Source of the DNA: Tigriopus japonicus | Lineage: Eukaryota; Arthropoda; Copepoda; Harpacticoida; Harpacticidae | Direction: 5' to 3' | Assembly: GCA_010645155.1 (NCBI GenBank) | Contig: JAAGOF010000251.1 | Span: 862,010-926,009, forward strand | Length of the DNA: 64,000 nucleotides | In this document: positions 11,602 through 26,600 of the stretch, piece by piece | How positions within the stretch are numbered: position 1 is the stretch's first letter | Layout of the letters: the number at the start of each line of letters is the position of its first letter | Translations under genes and position numbers: made by a program | Notes under the pieces: generated by a model | Seen by the model: the letters and a program-made list of their open reading frames with translations, nothing else | Databases searched by the model: none | Told to the model about the DNA's origin: nothing

Positions 11602-14600
11602 CTGCAAGACGAAGAAGAGTCAGAAACATCATGAATGAAAGGCACATTCTCGAGGTGGAGTTTCCGAGAAGGTGTCAGGTCTTGACGAAAATTAATGAGA
11701 CCAGACAGGGTAAAAAATGTATCCAACCAAGAGGATTATTAACATTTTCGAGGCAAAAAGTACATATCAGGTCAGGAAACGATACTTGGAACCGCTTTAC
11801 AATGGCTGGTTCCATTTAACTCAAACAGATTTGAGGTTCTTGGAAATTTATAATACAAGCCCTGATGAGTACTCTTTGCTCTCACAAGGAAAATGGTTTC
11901 CTTTCAACAAATTTGGGACATTGAACCGAAATAAACATTAACGAAGACCTTGAATCGCCAGGCCCATCCTACGTTCATTTTAAGGTTGCCACGGCGAGAT
12001 ATACGATGCTAGTTTTTGGCAAAATCTTAAGTCCTTTTCATTGACGATTATCTTCTTTTGATTGGCATCATTTAGCTTCAATGGCACCTATTTTTAAGAA
12101 ATGGCCCTTTTCGAAAACAACATAGCCATCTAGGAAAGAGAGTTGATATGAGCCAAAAAAGTGGCATCAAAGATTATGTCCTGGCGACCATGTTGGAAAT
12201 CAACGCAAGATGGGTCTGGCAACGCAAGGTCTCCGCTGATATTTTTCTCAGTTCATTGTTCAACCTTGGATATCCTGCACTCCTTACCACTTAAATTTAG
12301 AAAGGGTCTCCCAGACTTTTGACATGATTCAGGACTGACGAACGCTCTTTTAAGGATAGAATAGAAGGATAGAACTGACACTTTTAAACACGCCTTATCT
12401 GTTTCTTACCACAAATCATTTTGTCTCGATTAAAGGGAACTCCACTTTCTCTTTAATCGAATTCTTATTGACTGCATGACTTTTTCATGCTGGGAAAAGG
12501 CGAGAATAACTAGTTCTATAATCAATAATGCAAATGGGCAGATTAAGGCCAAATGATGTTGTTCCCAGAGTCAAAGAATCCATTTTGATATCCTCCATTA
12601 GCTTTTCCAAGTAAGTAAACGAAAGAAATTATATTGATTAAAAAAGAAACGAAAAGAGACTTTTGAACTCTAATATTCTTCTTGCTTCTTATTTTTTAGT
12701 TGAATATCTTTGATTCAAAAGCCAACATTTCAACTAATACTTCATTGGGCCATTACGTAATCTTCTTATCATGCAGTATTAACATATCCAATTTCTTAGT
12801 TGAAGACTCATCCTACCCGAAGATTTTGGCAAGTCATGCCTGGAAACTTTAGCCTTAGTTTTGATGCTTTCTCCAGAGACACTGAACCTTCTTTCTTGTC
12901 TAATACGCATGTCGTTGGTCTTATCATGTTCATCATCGGAACTCAACGAGATCGCTTCTGACTTCCGCACATTGGTTTTCCGGCCATGTTTTTCGGGTTC
13001 CAAAGTCTCTGGAGTCTTTTCTTCTTTCATATTCTTTTCAGCAGAATTCGGTTCGTGTTTGAAGATATTCTTTAAGACCATGAGCGAAGCTTTTCGTTCC
13101 TTCAGCTTTGGTGTCGATTTTCTATGGTCGGCAATTTGATTTAAATGCATCATTGATTGGGCCATTTCACGACCTTCATCCAGTGATGAAGTGGGACTGT
13201 CTTTGTCCTTGACAAGGTCATATTCGGATTTCAGATTCAAATTGTAGACACTTTTGGCGCGCTTGGAACTCATCACCTTTATCACAAGAAATTGAATCAA
13301 GTGGCAACATGGATTCACGTCACACAAGCTTAAAGAGCTATGATAACCCAAGATAATCTAAATGACTGACTGAAAAGGACCTTGTGTCAATTTGGGATAT
13401 TTGCTCAAAAAAAGCAACTGATAAGACTTCATCCAGCCCAAAAACGACGCTTGAGAAATTTTATTATCGTTTCTAATGCAAAGGCATCGATCGCCCTTCT
13501 CAACAACAAAGACCTATAAAACACACCTGGCTGAGGTTAATAGTGAACATTTTTATTTCAGCTAAACTGACCGATTAATGGATTTAGAGCCTGACTAGAT
13601 GATAAAGGCCAATGTAAACGATGTGTATGCTCACCTCCAGTTTCCGGGAGACCTGTAGTGGAATGATTCGGCTTGAGATTGACGGGATTGTGTCCTAATG
13701 GACCTCCTAAGGAATTTGGAACATCGCATTCTGCGGCCAGTTCCGCAGCTCCTATTTGAAGATCCCTCGAAAGTTCATTATAGAACTCCTCAAGACCCTG
13801 CCAAGTGTTCTTCTCAATGATTGCTGCAACACGCAAAGAACAGAGAGAGAGTTAATAGACGTTTTCAAGTAACTGTAAACAACTTTAGGGCCGCTTTACA
13901 CACTTTGTGGCCGTTTCCAAACTAGCGCCATCTACCGTTCAGAGTTAGGCAAGTAGCTCCTGAGGAACATTTCAGCAGCCATATTTTACATTCGACCAAA
14001 TTCCTGGGCTTACTTTGAATTCTTACTTGGTACTTGAACGGTTACTACCAAGTAGTTACTTGGTACTTGAAGGTCTGCCACTTAGTATTTACTTAGGACT
14101 TGAGCTTTGACTTTAAGTATAAGTACATACTAATAATATGAGCGTTGGACTCCCCTTCTTGAAAAAGAGCTATGAATTGAGAAAATTGTCAAAGTTTTTA
14201 AGATTGCGGAGGTGCATTTACTTTTCAGACAATCAAAATGGTATCAAATGGTAGCTTCTGTAAATTGTGCACAAAATCATTCAAAAAAAAATGTTTAGAT
14301 GCATTGAAGTGAAGAAGGAAATTTGAAATTGGCCTTTCACATTGCAAGGAAGACAATTGATGGGCTTTTTAAAAAGTGTCAGTCAAAGCATTATATGCTA
14401 CCATTCAATTTTGTGGAGAGCATCTACTGTTTGAACTGATATTTTGAAAGTTTTATGATGCAAACAGACGTTGTAAAGATTTTAAATGATTTTGGGTTGA
14501 AAATTTTGTTGGCCTTTTGTAAAATGCCATCAGAAGCCTGCTCAAGTCATTTAGCTAATACTTAATGAACCTTTTCATATTTAGGATTAGCCTTGAGCTT

Positions 14601-17600
14601 GGTAGAATTGTATTTTTGACATTTGGGGTCTTTTAAATGAAAAGGGGGGGGAAAACTCGACATTAAGAAGATTGGTGCTTTTTTTCGTTTTTCCCCATTA
14701 AAGATTCATCGTGCTCTCTTTTTTTCGAGAAGGCAAAACACTCAATTTCTTTGGCTGGACATTGTCCTAAATCAAGTCAATGTCAGATATTGGATTGTTC
14801 CACCTGCTCGCACAATTCTCAAGAGCATGCAGACATGATTCTCAATATGTTCATTGTCTTAATATAACGTTCTAGAAAATCCTCATCTCAACCACATCAT
14901 TCAAGGTACTTTCAAGATTCCTAAGAACATGTGCAGATCTAAAGATGATATCAAATGTCAGTTTGGACCCTTACATTTGACGAATCCCCACACCGACTTC
15001 TTATACTTGATATTGGACCAGACCACAAGTCGCGAAGTTCCCTTAGAAACTCGAGTGAGGCAAAAATGCGAGGTCACATAAAATGAATCCGCGTAAGGAA
15101 TGCCCGAGTTTACCGTCTCCACATGAATGACATAGATCTCACCAGCCACCGTGTAGTCATTCTTCATCACCTAAAATCCAATTTTGAAAGTGCAAAACCT
15201 TCATATTATGACAGAAAGGAGTCTCTCCCATTTGCAGTAATGGCCTTGGTTCCATGTCAAGTTCCAATTGCGCTTACAAGGGAAGAGAGCATTGGAACAC
15301 TAGGGTTTTTGCTGATCTATTGGACATGAATCTTACCTGTGAATCCACAACTCCGGAATGTTTCGGACCCATTGCGTTGTTTAATGACAATGTCATGGAG
15401 ACCTCCCGAAATTTATCGTTTAATCCCGAGCGTTGTTCCCATTCACTTTGCACGAGATCTGCAAAAGATGGCCAAATGTGGAACTTGAACCACTAACGAT
15501 CATCCCATAAAAACGCTCACTTCAATTACAAACTTTTATTTAGGGTTGGAACATTCCCCGCTTTCCAGAAATTTTCTCGCACAAAGACTTCTTAATCCCT
15601 CAACTCGTATAGTACGTACCTGAAGTCTTCCTGGATTTGTGAAAGTCCGCGTAAAATTTGGAGTTGGTGAAAAGGTACGTGAAGAGCATGTCCACATCCA
15701 TGGCATAGACCTGGTTGGTCATTTCTCGACCCTCTTGAGCAGCTTGCCACTCTTCAAACAGCCTTTGTGTGTTTCTATTCACTAGTGTTGACAATGGAAC
15801 GAGAAGAACAGCATGACTAATTAACTGGAACCTCAAAGCTCGCCAGCTCAAATGAGTTGGAACAAACTAAGATGCTTCAAACGTGTTTCGTTCTATCACT
15901 ATTTTTCATTGTTCCTCTCAAAAGAGAGATTTACATTTCCCTGAATATGCAACGAGTTCCACCAACTCAATCCCAGTGCAAATTTCCATTCATATTTGAC
16001 TAAATGCACGCTCAAAGGCTCAAAATCCTTACCCCGTTCTCTTCGTTTGCGATTACTCGGACTGCATAATCCCATATCATCGCTGGGAACCTCGCCATCA
16101 TCGTCCCCATCCTCTTCAGAGAAGTCTTCAGAGACCTCGGATCCTGGAACACTCCCATTACATGCCACTCCTCCTTCACTTCTGTGGGATGTTCCAAGGC
16201 CTCCATTCTGTTCTGAGGCCCTCAAAGTGGAACTCTTCTTCTTTTTCCGACGACCAAATGAGAATCCTGAGGTGGACTTGGAACCGTCAAGAACAGGCAC
16301 ATTAGGAGATGAGGACGAAGTCTGATTGGAGAGAGTGGGCAAGGGATCGGTTCCAGTTTCTGCTGAAGATTGGCTGGGATCGTTGTATTCCGATCCTCGA
16401 GAATTCTGGAAATTAAACGGACGACTGGGTTAGAATACGGTCGTTGTGAGGTTGAGGTTGTTTGGATGTGCTTACAACAGTTGTCAGTTCTTTCATTTTT
16501 ATGAGAGATTGCCTACTAAAGATCCAATTGAATGTTTGCAGGATTGAGTTGTAACAAGTGCGTGAATTGTGATAAACGATTAAAATTCCGGGCAAGTGCA
16601 AAGAACTTGAAATTTTGTGTCATTTGATAGATAATGGAAGATGTGATCTTATCTTTTAGGCTCTCGAATTCTTATTCATTTCGTCAAATAACTCGTCTTT
16701 CAAATATCGAGAATTTGAAAGAGCCTGTAGTGAATTAAACGTTCCAATAGCCTCATGAAGTAAATTTTTTGAAGATAACGAGTGGTTTTATTTTGCACTA
16801 TGAGCATTCGTTGAACGTAGAACTTTAAATCTCTCTGAAGGTAAATAGATAATACAACCTTAACATTTCTGGATCTACAACATATTGGAATAACAATATA
16901 ATCATTCTGAAAGCCAACGCTTGACAGTGAAATTTGAAAGCTTATTGAAAGCAGGGAAGAAGAATGGAAACTCTATTTGGCACTCCTTGGATCAGTCTTG
17001 TACAGGTCGTGGAACACAAGTCCTCCTCCACCATCCATGTCCATTAGAAATGTGGTTGTGTCCCAATCAGTTCCACTTGGTCCATGGGCGCTCTTGGAGC
17101 CAAGCAAATTAATCCTCGACAACAGATCCATCTTGGGTGCCAAAATGGACGAAGTCGAAGAAGCCCCACAGAAGTACGAACGCAATGGAATAAAGGAGCC
17201 CTTTACCTCTAGCAACGGGTTCCAAGATCCATTATATGTGGGTAGTTTCCTTTGCGAAAAACTGGGGTCCGATGGCCAATGGCGAAGATTGCCTCTTTTA
17301 CCCTGGGAAGACGACATTTTTTCGATGTGGAATCCTCTTTCCCTTCTTCTGGCACTCTGTGGTCCAAATTTCAGCTGACGCTCTCTCTTTCCAAATTGAT
17401 CCAAACTTGCTCAAGGACGACCACTTCCACGAGGTATATTAAGACGAGTAGGAACACAGCCATAAGTTGCAAACGACGGTGGAATAAGAAGCCATACCCT
17501 CCGTATATGGGTTCTGAACTTCGTTTCACAAGGGCTTGCGTGCTTCGTGAGTAGTTCCTAAGTCTTGGCTGGACATACTTCACCAGTCAGTCACGTCAAC

Positions 17601-20600
17601 TTTTGGTCTTCAACAGGGCTCGTCTCCAGAAATGTCCAATGAAATGGTCGCTCACTAGGGCTCAAGAATTCGTTTTCCAGCAGGTGGACGGACGTTTCTC
17701 AAAAAACAAATGAGCTCAACTTTTTTAGGCTTGAGAAGAAAAGTCACTTGTCCGACCTTGTAAGAAGATTTTTGTCTGCGAAGACCTTGGCATTGAGCCT
17801 CCGAGTCGAGGAAGAGCGAGAGAGAACGCAAAGAGAAAGCAAGGCCAAGAACGGCCCAGTCCGACATTGGACAAGGCCAATGAATAAGGCGCCAAGCTTC
17901 CTACCTACGACGTTCATACGTCGTGTCGCCTGTCCGTAATATACTACATATCGACTTCTCACGACCCAACTCTAAATCATCGCATGCCTACCTCAACTCA
18001 AACATCATATCCACGTAATCAAACAAAAGCAAATTGGTTGTGGATAGCCCAACAAAGTTGAGCTTGTTTTCTTTTCTAGGGGAATTCATATTAAGAAAGA
18101 TTGAATCTTCTTTTATTATTTAGTGATTTAGGCTGAAAAGGTCGGTCAGGAATTTGTATGTTCTCGTCAAACTTAAGTAAAAAAAGTAGGGGAAACCCGA
18201 GCCAACTTTCACAGAGGCAAACAGTGAGTGGCTCTTTTTTCGAAGAGCTTTCGGTCAAACGTAAGAAGACTATTTTGCCAAACTCTTACTGGACTCTTCT
18301 CACCATAATAGGTAGGCAGAGTAAATATGTGTCTTGGGACTATCTTGTTCGTACAAAACACCTGCGTATAAGGAAAATAGGAAAAATTCTTGCATGAGAT
18401 AAATCAATGTCAAATTGACGGTTCGGCCAATTCCCAAATATTTCTCTAGGATTGAGCTATTTTTGGGTCTTTGACGTACATAAGGGTTACTAAATTCGAG
18501 CCCTTCAATTTTTGATCCCACTTGTAGGGACAAAAGGACAAACGGGGTTTCCAACATACCATGTATGATGTCTGTCAATCTGGGTTTCTTTCATTACTCT
18601 TGGGTGGTCCAAATTTCTTTTGGGCCCAATACTCACACCTTACGGACAGTTTTGACCATTGGAATTCGAACATGATCGAATGGAGTGATCAACGATTGGT
18701 AGGCTCTATAGATACATTCTTGGCCTTGAAATTCGTTGTTTTTGAGAAAGGCTTTCAGAGATTTAAACTTCTCCAATAATCTTCCACAAAGTAAGACAAA
18801 GCTTTGACCGCGAAAAAGCAATAACTTTCCAACCATAAAGGATCATAAACTTTCAGAGGGAGCACGTCTGACCCAAAATGATTAACGTGAAGAAAGTTTC
18901 CCCAAGAGCTCAATATCTTCTATCTAAAAGGTTGGTCAATGGTGGGTTCACAGTAGGGGTGCAGATTTCTGGCAAATAAAACATGCCTTTTAGGCCCAAA
19001 AACTGGCAAATAAACACGTCCAAAATGGCAAATAAAATGGCAAATAAACCAAGAAATGACAAATAAAATGGCAAATAGGCACGAAATTGTACCAAAATAT
19101 AGCAAAACTGGCCACAAGGTATGAAAAACAAGCATAATATTTTATCAACAATAAAATGAAATGCAAGTGTTTTTAAAAATTTAAAGACATTATTTTTATT
19201 CTATTGAATATTTAATATCAACTATATTTATATAATATAATATAATTGTATAACTACACGATACACATTACGTGTACCGGTAAAAAAAATCCGTAAAAAA
19301 TAGATCCCTTAAACAAAATATTTTGGGCAAAAATATTTCTCCATTTTTTTGCTCATAAAAAGACAATTTTTGCCTTGATTTGCCCAGAACGACAAACTTT
19401 GCATTTAATTGCCCCAAAACCGACAAATTTTGTATTTATTTGCCCAAAAATGGCATATAAAATAAAAAATGGCATATAAACTTTTGAAGCTAGCAAATAG
19501 CAAATAAACATGTTTTGGGGCATAAAATATTATTTGCCTGAAATCTGCACCCTGAATCTGCACAGGTAATATGGACGATAGGAAGAGTTCCAATGAATTG
19601 GGAGCCTGTGAACTCAAGTAATCAACAGAATCATTATCAAAAACGTTTCGTCACTTGCCATCTTAATACAACATTCTTTGGTCTACAAGCATCAAATCGT
19701 GCCAACAAAAGCGTGTTTTTGACGTTGGCCTTTTTCTCCAATACTCGCGTATTACTCAAAACGACGTGATTCATTAGGAGTCTCTGGTAACATTGGCAAA
19801 TGACATGCGATGCATGTACACTAAACACGAGTTTCCCAAATGAAACGTTACACAACACTCGATCTCTTCCACCTCTTCATTCAACTTCGAAACAGCCTTA
19901 AAATTACCTAGTTTTAGACAGGAGAACTTCAAGAGTAATTTGAAGGCTTTGAGTGGGTCCCATGGGTATCTAGTCAAAACCTCGGTGTCTTTGATTTCAT
20001 TTTATGGCCCGCATTTCACACCATAATACGATAAAAAGTGATAGTGGGGGATAATCTCATGGGTGCTACTCTCATGAGGATAGAGTTCCATTTGATTGTT
20101 TGCTCATCCTAGAAAAAAAGACGTCAGATTGGGCACTTGGAAGGCTTTCCAAGGCAAACATGTCATTTCAGGTCTTAACTAAGACCAGAAAAGTCCCTTC
20201 CCAAACACCATTGTGCCTGGAGGCTCTTTTTGGGCGTCCTTTTCATGACCTTCAGTACAACGTCACTAATAGATTGGGCCTTTCCTAATGTTTCACGGTC
20301 AAGGTATGTTACTATTCATATCTACCTTCTTCCTCATGAGTGGATGATCACTTTTTTCTGACCATGGCCTTGGGGGCCCAAAAGAATGCATAGATCAAGA
20401 AGATCTCTCTAGGTGACATCGTCGAGTCTTTGACCACTTCTAGCTCATCAAGTCTATTAAACCACGTATTTCTGGTTGAGTTGGAAAGTAATCCTTACAT
20501 CAGAGGGTCCCTTGCCTTTGATGAAGATCAATAAGCAGTTCTAATCTGGGTTCTGGGTTGAGGTTTGAGCTCATTTCTTCGCCCTTTAAACCTTTCTGAG

Positions 20601-23600
20601 ATTGGCGGTTGCAGAGCTATATATTTGTCTCGTTTGCTGAATTTTTGGGTGCAAAAGTCAACGGTAGACACACAACTCGAAAAACTGCAGACAATTTTTT
20701 CGGCGACATGAATGTGTGAAAAAGATAACGATGGTTTTGTGCAAAAAAATGTAAATGAGCAAAGCAAGCTTTTTTTTTTCATCTTAAGTTGGGACAATTT
20801 GGGCAACCAAAAATGGAAGTGCCTATGTGCTTTCAACTAATCAATGGGAAGGAATAAAACTCGAACAGAGGTTCATTATGTTTTACCGGAACATCCAACA
20901 TCTCTTGGCGTATTTCAAATTTTTAAACGAAAAGAAACATACAAAGGTTTTGATGTGTTGTGAAAGTTTGACATCAGAGGGAAGCTTTTGACCCTTTTAT
21001 GCATAATCGTTTTTGAATAACCAGCCAATTGATATTTACAGAACACTTTGATACTTGCCGAATCGACAGCACATGAAATTCTATCTTTGAATGGTCCATT
21101 TTTAGGGGGGAAAATGAATAAGTTAAAAAGGAACAAATCGGGTCCGTTTTTTGTCAAAATTCAAATTTCTTAAAAATATGTTGAGAAACAAAACTGAGCA
21201 ACTCATTTCCTGTGCACAATGCGCCAAAATAGTTTCAAAGTTTGTGCAAGGATCACATAATTTATGGGTAGGCAACAACTTCGGGTACAATGCCCATCAT
21301 AAACAAATTGATGCAATCAAAGGTCCACTAAACAGACGCTTAAGTTCACAAATGCCCACAGACTCACTTGTGCAAAACTTTGGATGGCTCAGAGGCCCAC
21401 CATTTTGAATTTTCTTAACTTTTTTCACAATTTCCATGATACGGGTCGTGTAAACGGTCAAAGCTCTCAGATTTTGAGAACATTCCCAAATCCAGAGAAA
21501 TTTTGACCCCATTTGGACAATTAAAGAAGAAATTGTAAAACTCGCAAAATTAAGGGAACTTTGATGTTTTGGCTTTGTAACAACGTAATTTTCGTTTTCT
21601 ACGAGAAAAAAACTTATCAGGGATCTGACTTACATTCAAATGAAGCCTCAAATTTATCACACATCTTGGGTTGGATTTTCTTTTCTAAAAGCTCTAGCTT
21701 TAGCTATTTTGCATAGTAAGCAAAAAATTGAATATGTTGCAAACGTTATCAAAAAATGGTAAGATAACAGTTCAATTTAAGGGATTTTGCCATTGCTTTA
21801 AAATGCTTCTTTCGGCACGAGTCAATTTCCGGGCCTGTTTTGCTCTGATTTAGCAAATAAATATTTCAAGGCATTTTCTAGAGATTCACAGTTCTAGGAA
21901 GTTTTAAAAAAGTAGTATTTTTTACGTTTTCAATGAATTTTGCCACAGTAGTCCCCAACATCTAAAAAGATGTAAATGGTGCTAGCTTGGAATTTAATCT
22001 CGGTGAGTGAAATAAATTAGTGCCCCTTGGTTCGTTCTAAAAAAATAAAAAAAAAAAAAAATGTTAAATGGATTGCCTTTTCAATGTATTTTCTCCAGTG
22101 ATGGACAGAGAGAACTTTAGGGTTATGCCAATCGAAACCGAAAGCTGACATGCCCTATAAAGTATGGAATTTGACAACAAAGCCGACGATTTTTTGGTCC
22201 AAAAACCGTTGCAACTCAATTTTTCGGATTCCGAAAAAGAGTTTGAATACCCCAACGTCGTTCACATGCTCAATTTAAATTTCAAAGTCAATTTTGTATG
22301 CATAGAATTTTTTAGTTTAGACAGCTCCTTTCTGTTTCGGCGTCGGTCAAGCCATCTTGCGGTCGAAACATTCGGTTTCGGTAAGGAGTCCTTTCGGTTT
22401 ATCACTAATATTCTCCCAATTATTCTACTGTATATCGTTTTTACCCGTAGAAAGGTTTTAGGATTTTTGACATTTGATGTGACAAAGAAAAATGCGGTGA
22501 TTTTGTTTTTCCGGTCTTATGTCAAGCACTATGTTATGAACCACTCTCGGCTCTAAAAAGCAGGCAATGATTAAGAAGACCTCTCATGGCGAGCATTGTT
22601 AGTCTATGACCACTACTCGTCCATCAAGTCTGGACACTCTACAACTCTTTGAAAGTGGAAAGACACTCACATCTGAGGGTCTCTTGCCGTTGATTAAGAG
22701 TAATGGACAATCCAGATCTGGGGCCTGTGTTGTCGATTTGGCTCGTTTCTTCTCGCGTTTAAACTTTCGGAGATTGAAAATTGTAATACCATTTATCTCA
22801 TCGGCCGAGTGTTTGCGTTTCACTTCCACATCGGGTAAAGTTATTGAATTATTCAAATCCGAGGACGATCGACTAGGCCTAAGGGATTCACTTTTCCCAT
22901 TCAGGGCCCCACTGATATTGGTCTGATCGGCATACACATCCGAATTGGATCTTTTCTCGCTTCGGCCACCCACTTTGGTCTTCTCCCAAAACTTCATGGA
23001 TCGATCCGACGACCCAGTATTTGTAGGGGAACTATTGGCACTTGTGGGTTGAGATCGGGATATCTCAATTCCCACGGGAGTCATCATACTTGAAACCACA
23101 TGCATCGCCATGATTTTCACTTTGCACTACAACAGGGATCAAACTACTCCCGAAAGCCACACTTTTGCTGAAGTCACGATTAAATCAAGGGTCGCAAGGC
23201 CGAAACAACTGACGAGACGAAACGGGGACAAGCTTGTTGCAGGAAAGCCAGGCGATTTCCTTCCTCAAAGCTTTTCGCATCACTACAAACTTGGCCTTGC
23301 ATCCGTCATTCATGAAAACGGCAAGAGTCTTCACAGTCTTCGGGACGTTCGCAGCAAAATCAATTACAATTAATCCCTCCGTCTTGGTCGAAGGAGGAAT
23401 ACGGACTAAATACCCATCACTCATAGACGAAGGGGAACCTCTTGCTCTCCTCGTTTTGTAAGGAAGGACACACGTTTATCGGATTGAGCAGAGAGACCCT
23501 TGTCTCGTGGTCCTTCTTGAAGCGCTTCGGATTTGAGAAAGGAGCGGACGGACAAGCAACTGGTTGGTTGCATTTCATTCACGGAGAGAGATGGAGAGTA

Positions 23601-26600
23601 GGGGTCCTTCTTGTATCTGGCCAAAATTCAGAACTATGGCTTTGCTTGGCCACATAGCCTTTTCACTACTCAATTTCGCACGATAGGCACGCTTTTCTTA
23701 TTTGCATTTCTGCCACTTTCTGAGTCCATGATGAAATTCGGGTCGGCATGGTTTGAGCAGGCCAGTAATGATTTCTTGCCACCGGATAAAAGTAGTTCGT
23801 ATGTCTTATTTATGACAGTCAGTTTGAAACCATTAGCGGCGAAATGACTCAAAAAGAGTTTTTATTTGACGATTCATTAATCGATTTGAAGCAACATATT
23901 TCAAGGGACTTACTTGTGTTCTTAAAGAAAGAAAGAATAGTAGAATGATTGAACCTTGAACATGGAAAAATATTGCTTTTTTACCTTGTGTCAGGTGTAC
24001 TAAATTCGATATTTTTACCATAGTGTTGTTATATAACTAGTTGCAAGGCCCTTAAGTATGATTAAGCTAGATACGAACGTTGCTCTTTGTAGAGTTGACG
24101 TGTAAAAAAGACGCCCAAACTTGTTTTCCAAACCATCATGAGTGCAATATCTTACCACAGATATAAGTCGCGAAGCGACCAGATACACACAACTGCCGTG
24201 GCATCTGTTGCCAGTGGATTCAAACTTTGTCACTCATGGTTGTTGTCGTCGTTGACACCAAGAGCGCAGTCCGTTATGAAATGTACTATCCCGTTGCATT
24301 TGAGAATTTCTTCCCATTGAGGAAAACAGGTTTTCTCCCCTCCTCTGTTCTCTACGTACTTTGGCTTTAATGTGGCTGTTGCTGCCGGTCAGCTCCTTTC
24401 TTCTCTGTTTTGCTCGGAGTTGGGCTCACAATGGTCGACTGGAGATGTCTGGCTTGAAAGAGTTGAGATTCTTCTAGATTACTTAATGACATTTGAGAAA
24501 GAATCGACTCTTCTGATTCATTTAGTTCAGAGATTAGAGGTCCCTAGGAAACGCCACTGAGTTGTTGGTTTATGAATTAGGGTCAGACTTGCAACAAAAA
24601 TTGAGCCGAGAGTGAACAAGCAGATGCACTTTCTATACTTCAGGCATATCTGCGCACAGAGTCACTTTTAACAATTTCAACCAACAGATGTCATGGCAAG
24701 GTTGTGAGTCTTTAGATATATTATATCAGCCCAAGCCGTCTTTGATCTTACTAAGTGAATACGCGTTACAAGACATGAGGTCAGTTGTTGAGCACATTTG
24801 GAAGTATAGAAAAAGCATAGAAGAAGTATAGTGAAACAACGTAGAAATAACCAAGCTCGATCAAGTTTCACTACATAAGGTGCGGTTCTATGTGATTGAA
24901 AAACAGCTCATGTAGCGAACTTTTCAATGAAAGAAGAAAAAAAATTGTAATCTATCATAGAAAGAAAAGAAGAATTATGATTGGGGGATTCTTGAACATG
25001 GACATGATAAATTCAACAAGGTTTTACCTAAACTTTACTTCAAGATCCCAAGTATCTTTGATATCTTATGACTTGACTCTGTCATGTTGATACCCGAAAA
25101 AACGCCCGAGAGAAACCTGACACGATGTGTGTCACATTGGTTGCCCAAGTTTCAAAACATGAGTGGGAAGAGCATCTGAGGCTTGTATCAAAACACTTTC
25201 AAGGGCAAATGTCAAGAAACACTTCCTAAATTTATGAGTTCACAATTGAGAGACGTAAAAGGAATAAATAAACAGAAATGAACTCACTAAGAACATTCAT
25301 CCAAGATAAAAAGCAAAAAAAGTTTTGATACTTGAAAAGGAAAGATGTCTTGTAACAAGTTCAGAACTCCAAGAGTATGGAATGAACAAAAATACATTTC
25401 AAGCCAAGAAAACATTAGCTCAATACCATAAATTGAAAAAAATGATATTTGGCGTACACTAAAGCCTAACATAGCTGGAATTCGTTAAATGACGGTAACA
25501 TTATGTTATGAAAACGCCAGCTCTTGCTTCTTTCATCCACAAACTAAATTTATCGTATCATTTCGTTGGAGTATAATGAAAACCCTTGTTTATCAATGAC
25601 AAACTTAACAAAATATTCGAAACAGAAAGCCTTGGAAATAAGCTTGCCTTTTTCGCAGAATTGAAGTTCACGTTATGCCCAGCTGTTCCACCATCCAAAT
25701 TACCAATAGGCAATACCCAAGTCCCGTATTAGAATGGGCTTTCGTCTGAGAATGCGAATTGGTTTTTAAGAAGTCCGGAAAAAGGCCAAAGAGGAGAATC
25801 CAAGGATACACTACGTTGCTGCTCAGATGACGATTCTTCTTACATTGTTCGACAACTTCTATTGTCATGTTTGGATGGGGCCCCAAACTATTATGACGTC
25901 ATCGAGCCCTAAGTTTTCTACCCACACTTCCATACTCTATTCTCAGTAACAAAGGTTGAAATGTTAATCTTTGGTCATCAACTCATCATTCTACATCAAT
26001 GTGAGTACAAAGGCAAATTAATTTCTAGCAAGCACTATCAATGGCTCTGAGAAAATGAATTCAAGAAACGTAATATTTGGCTTGAGACACACACACCGTT
26101 TATGATGTTTTTCCAAATGTACATATGGTTACTCAGTGCACGAACAATCTAAAACTTTCGTTTTGTAATTATGTTGCAAACCTTATGGGCACGAATATTT
26201 ATTTTTACTGTTCTCCTGTTATAGCCACATTGGCCTCTGCCTTGGCTACCCTTGGTTTCTACCGGGAAATGGCCACTTGTGTTGAGTGGGAAAATCTTAA
26301 GGTTGCCAAAGTGCAGTAATGCTTACCAGGATCTATCTATCTCCTTTCATTTATCCCACAAAAAAAAACTTCATTAAGATTCAAATATTGAGAGCTTAGG
26401 GGTAAAACTACAGCAAACCAGAATTATCAAACTCCATTGAGAGAGATTTTGTGATTTCTGTGGCTGGAAGAATCTTAATTGAAGGTTACAAAAATCGCCA
26501 CTAGATGGAGCCAAAACAGGGGCAAAGTCCCTTGATTTCAGATCTATCCTCAACTTTGATTTGTTACCAAAATTGCAGCTTCCATCTTAAAATAGATTTT

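Noticed and set aside
22164..22556. 130-codon plus-strand ORF
   Set aside because: Phe/Leu/Ile-rich chance composition, no domain, overlaps a hAT-like remnant and opposes the Aster gene.
25894..25901. Third TGACGTCA palindrome
   Set aside because: One such site is expected by chance in a window this size, and it is deep in an Aster intron.
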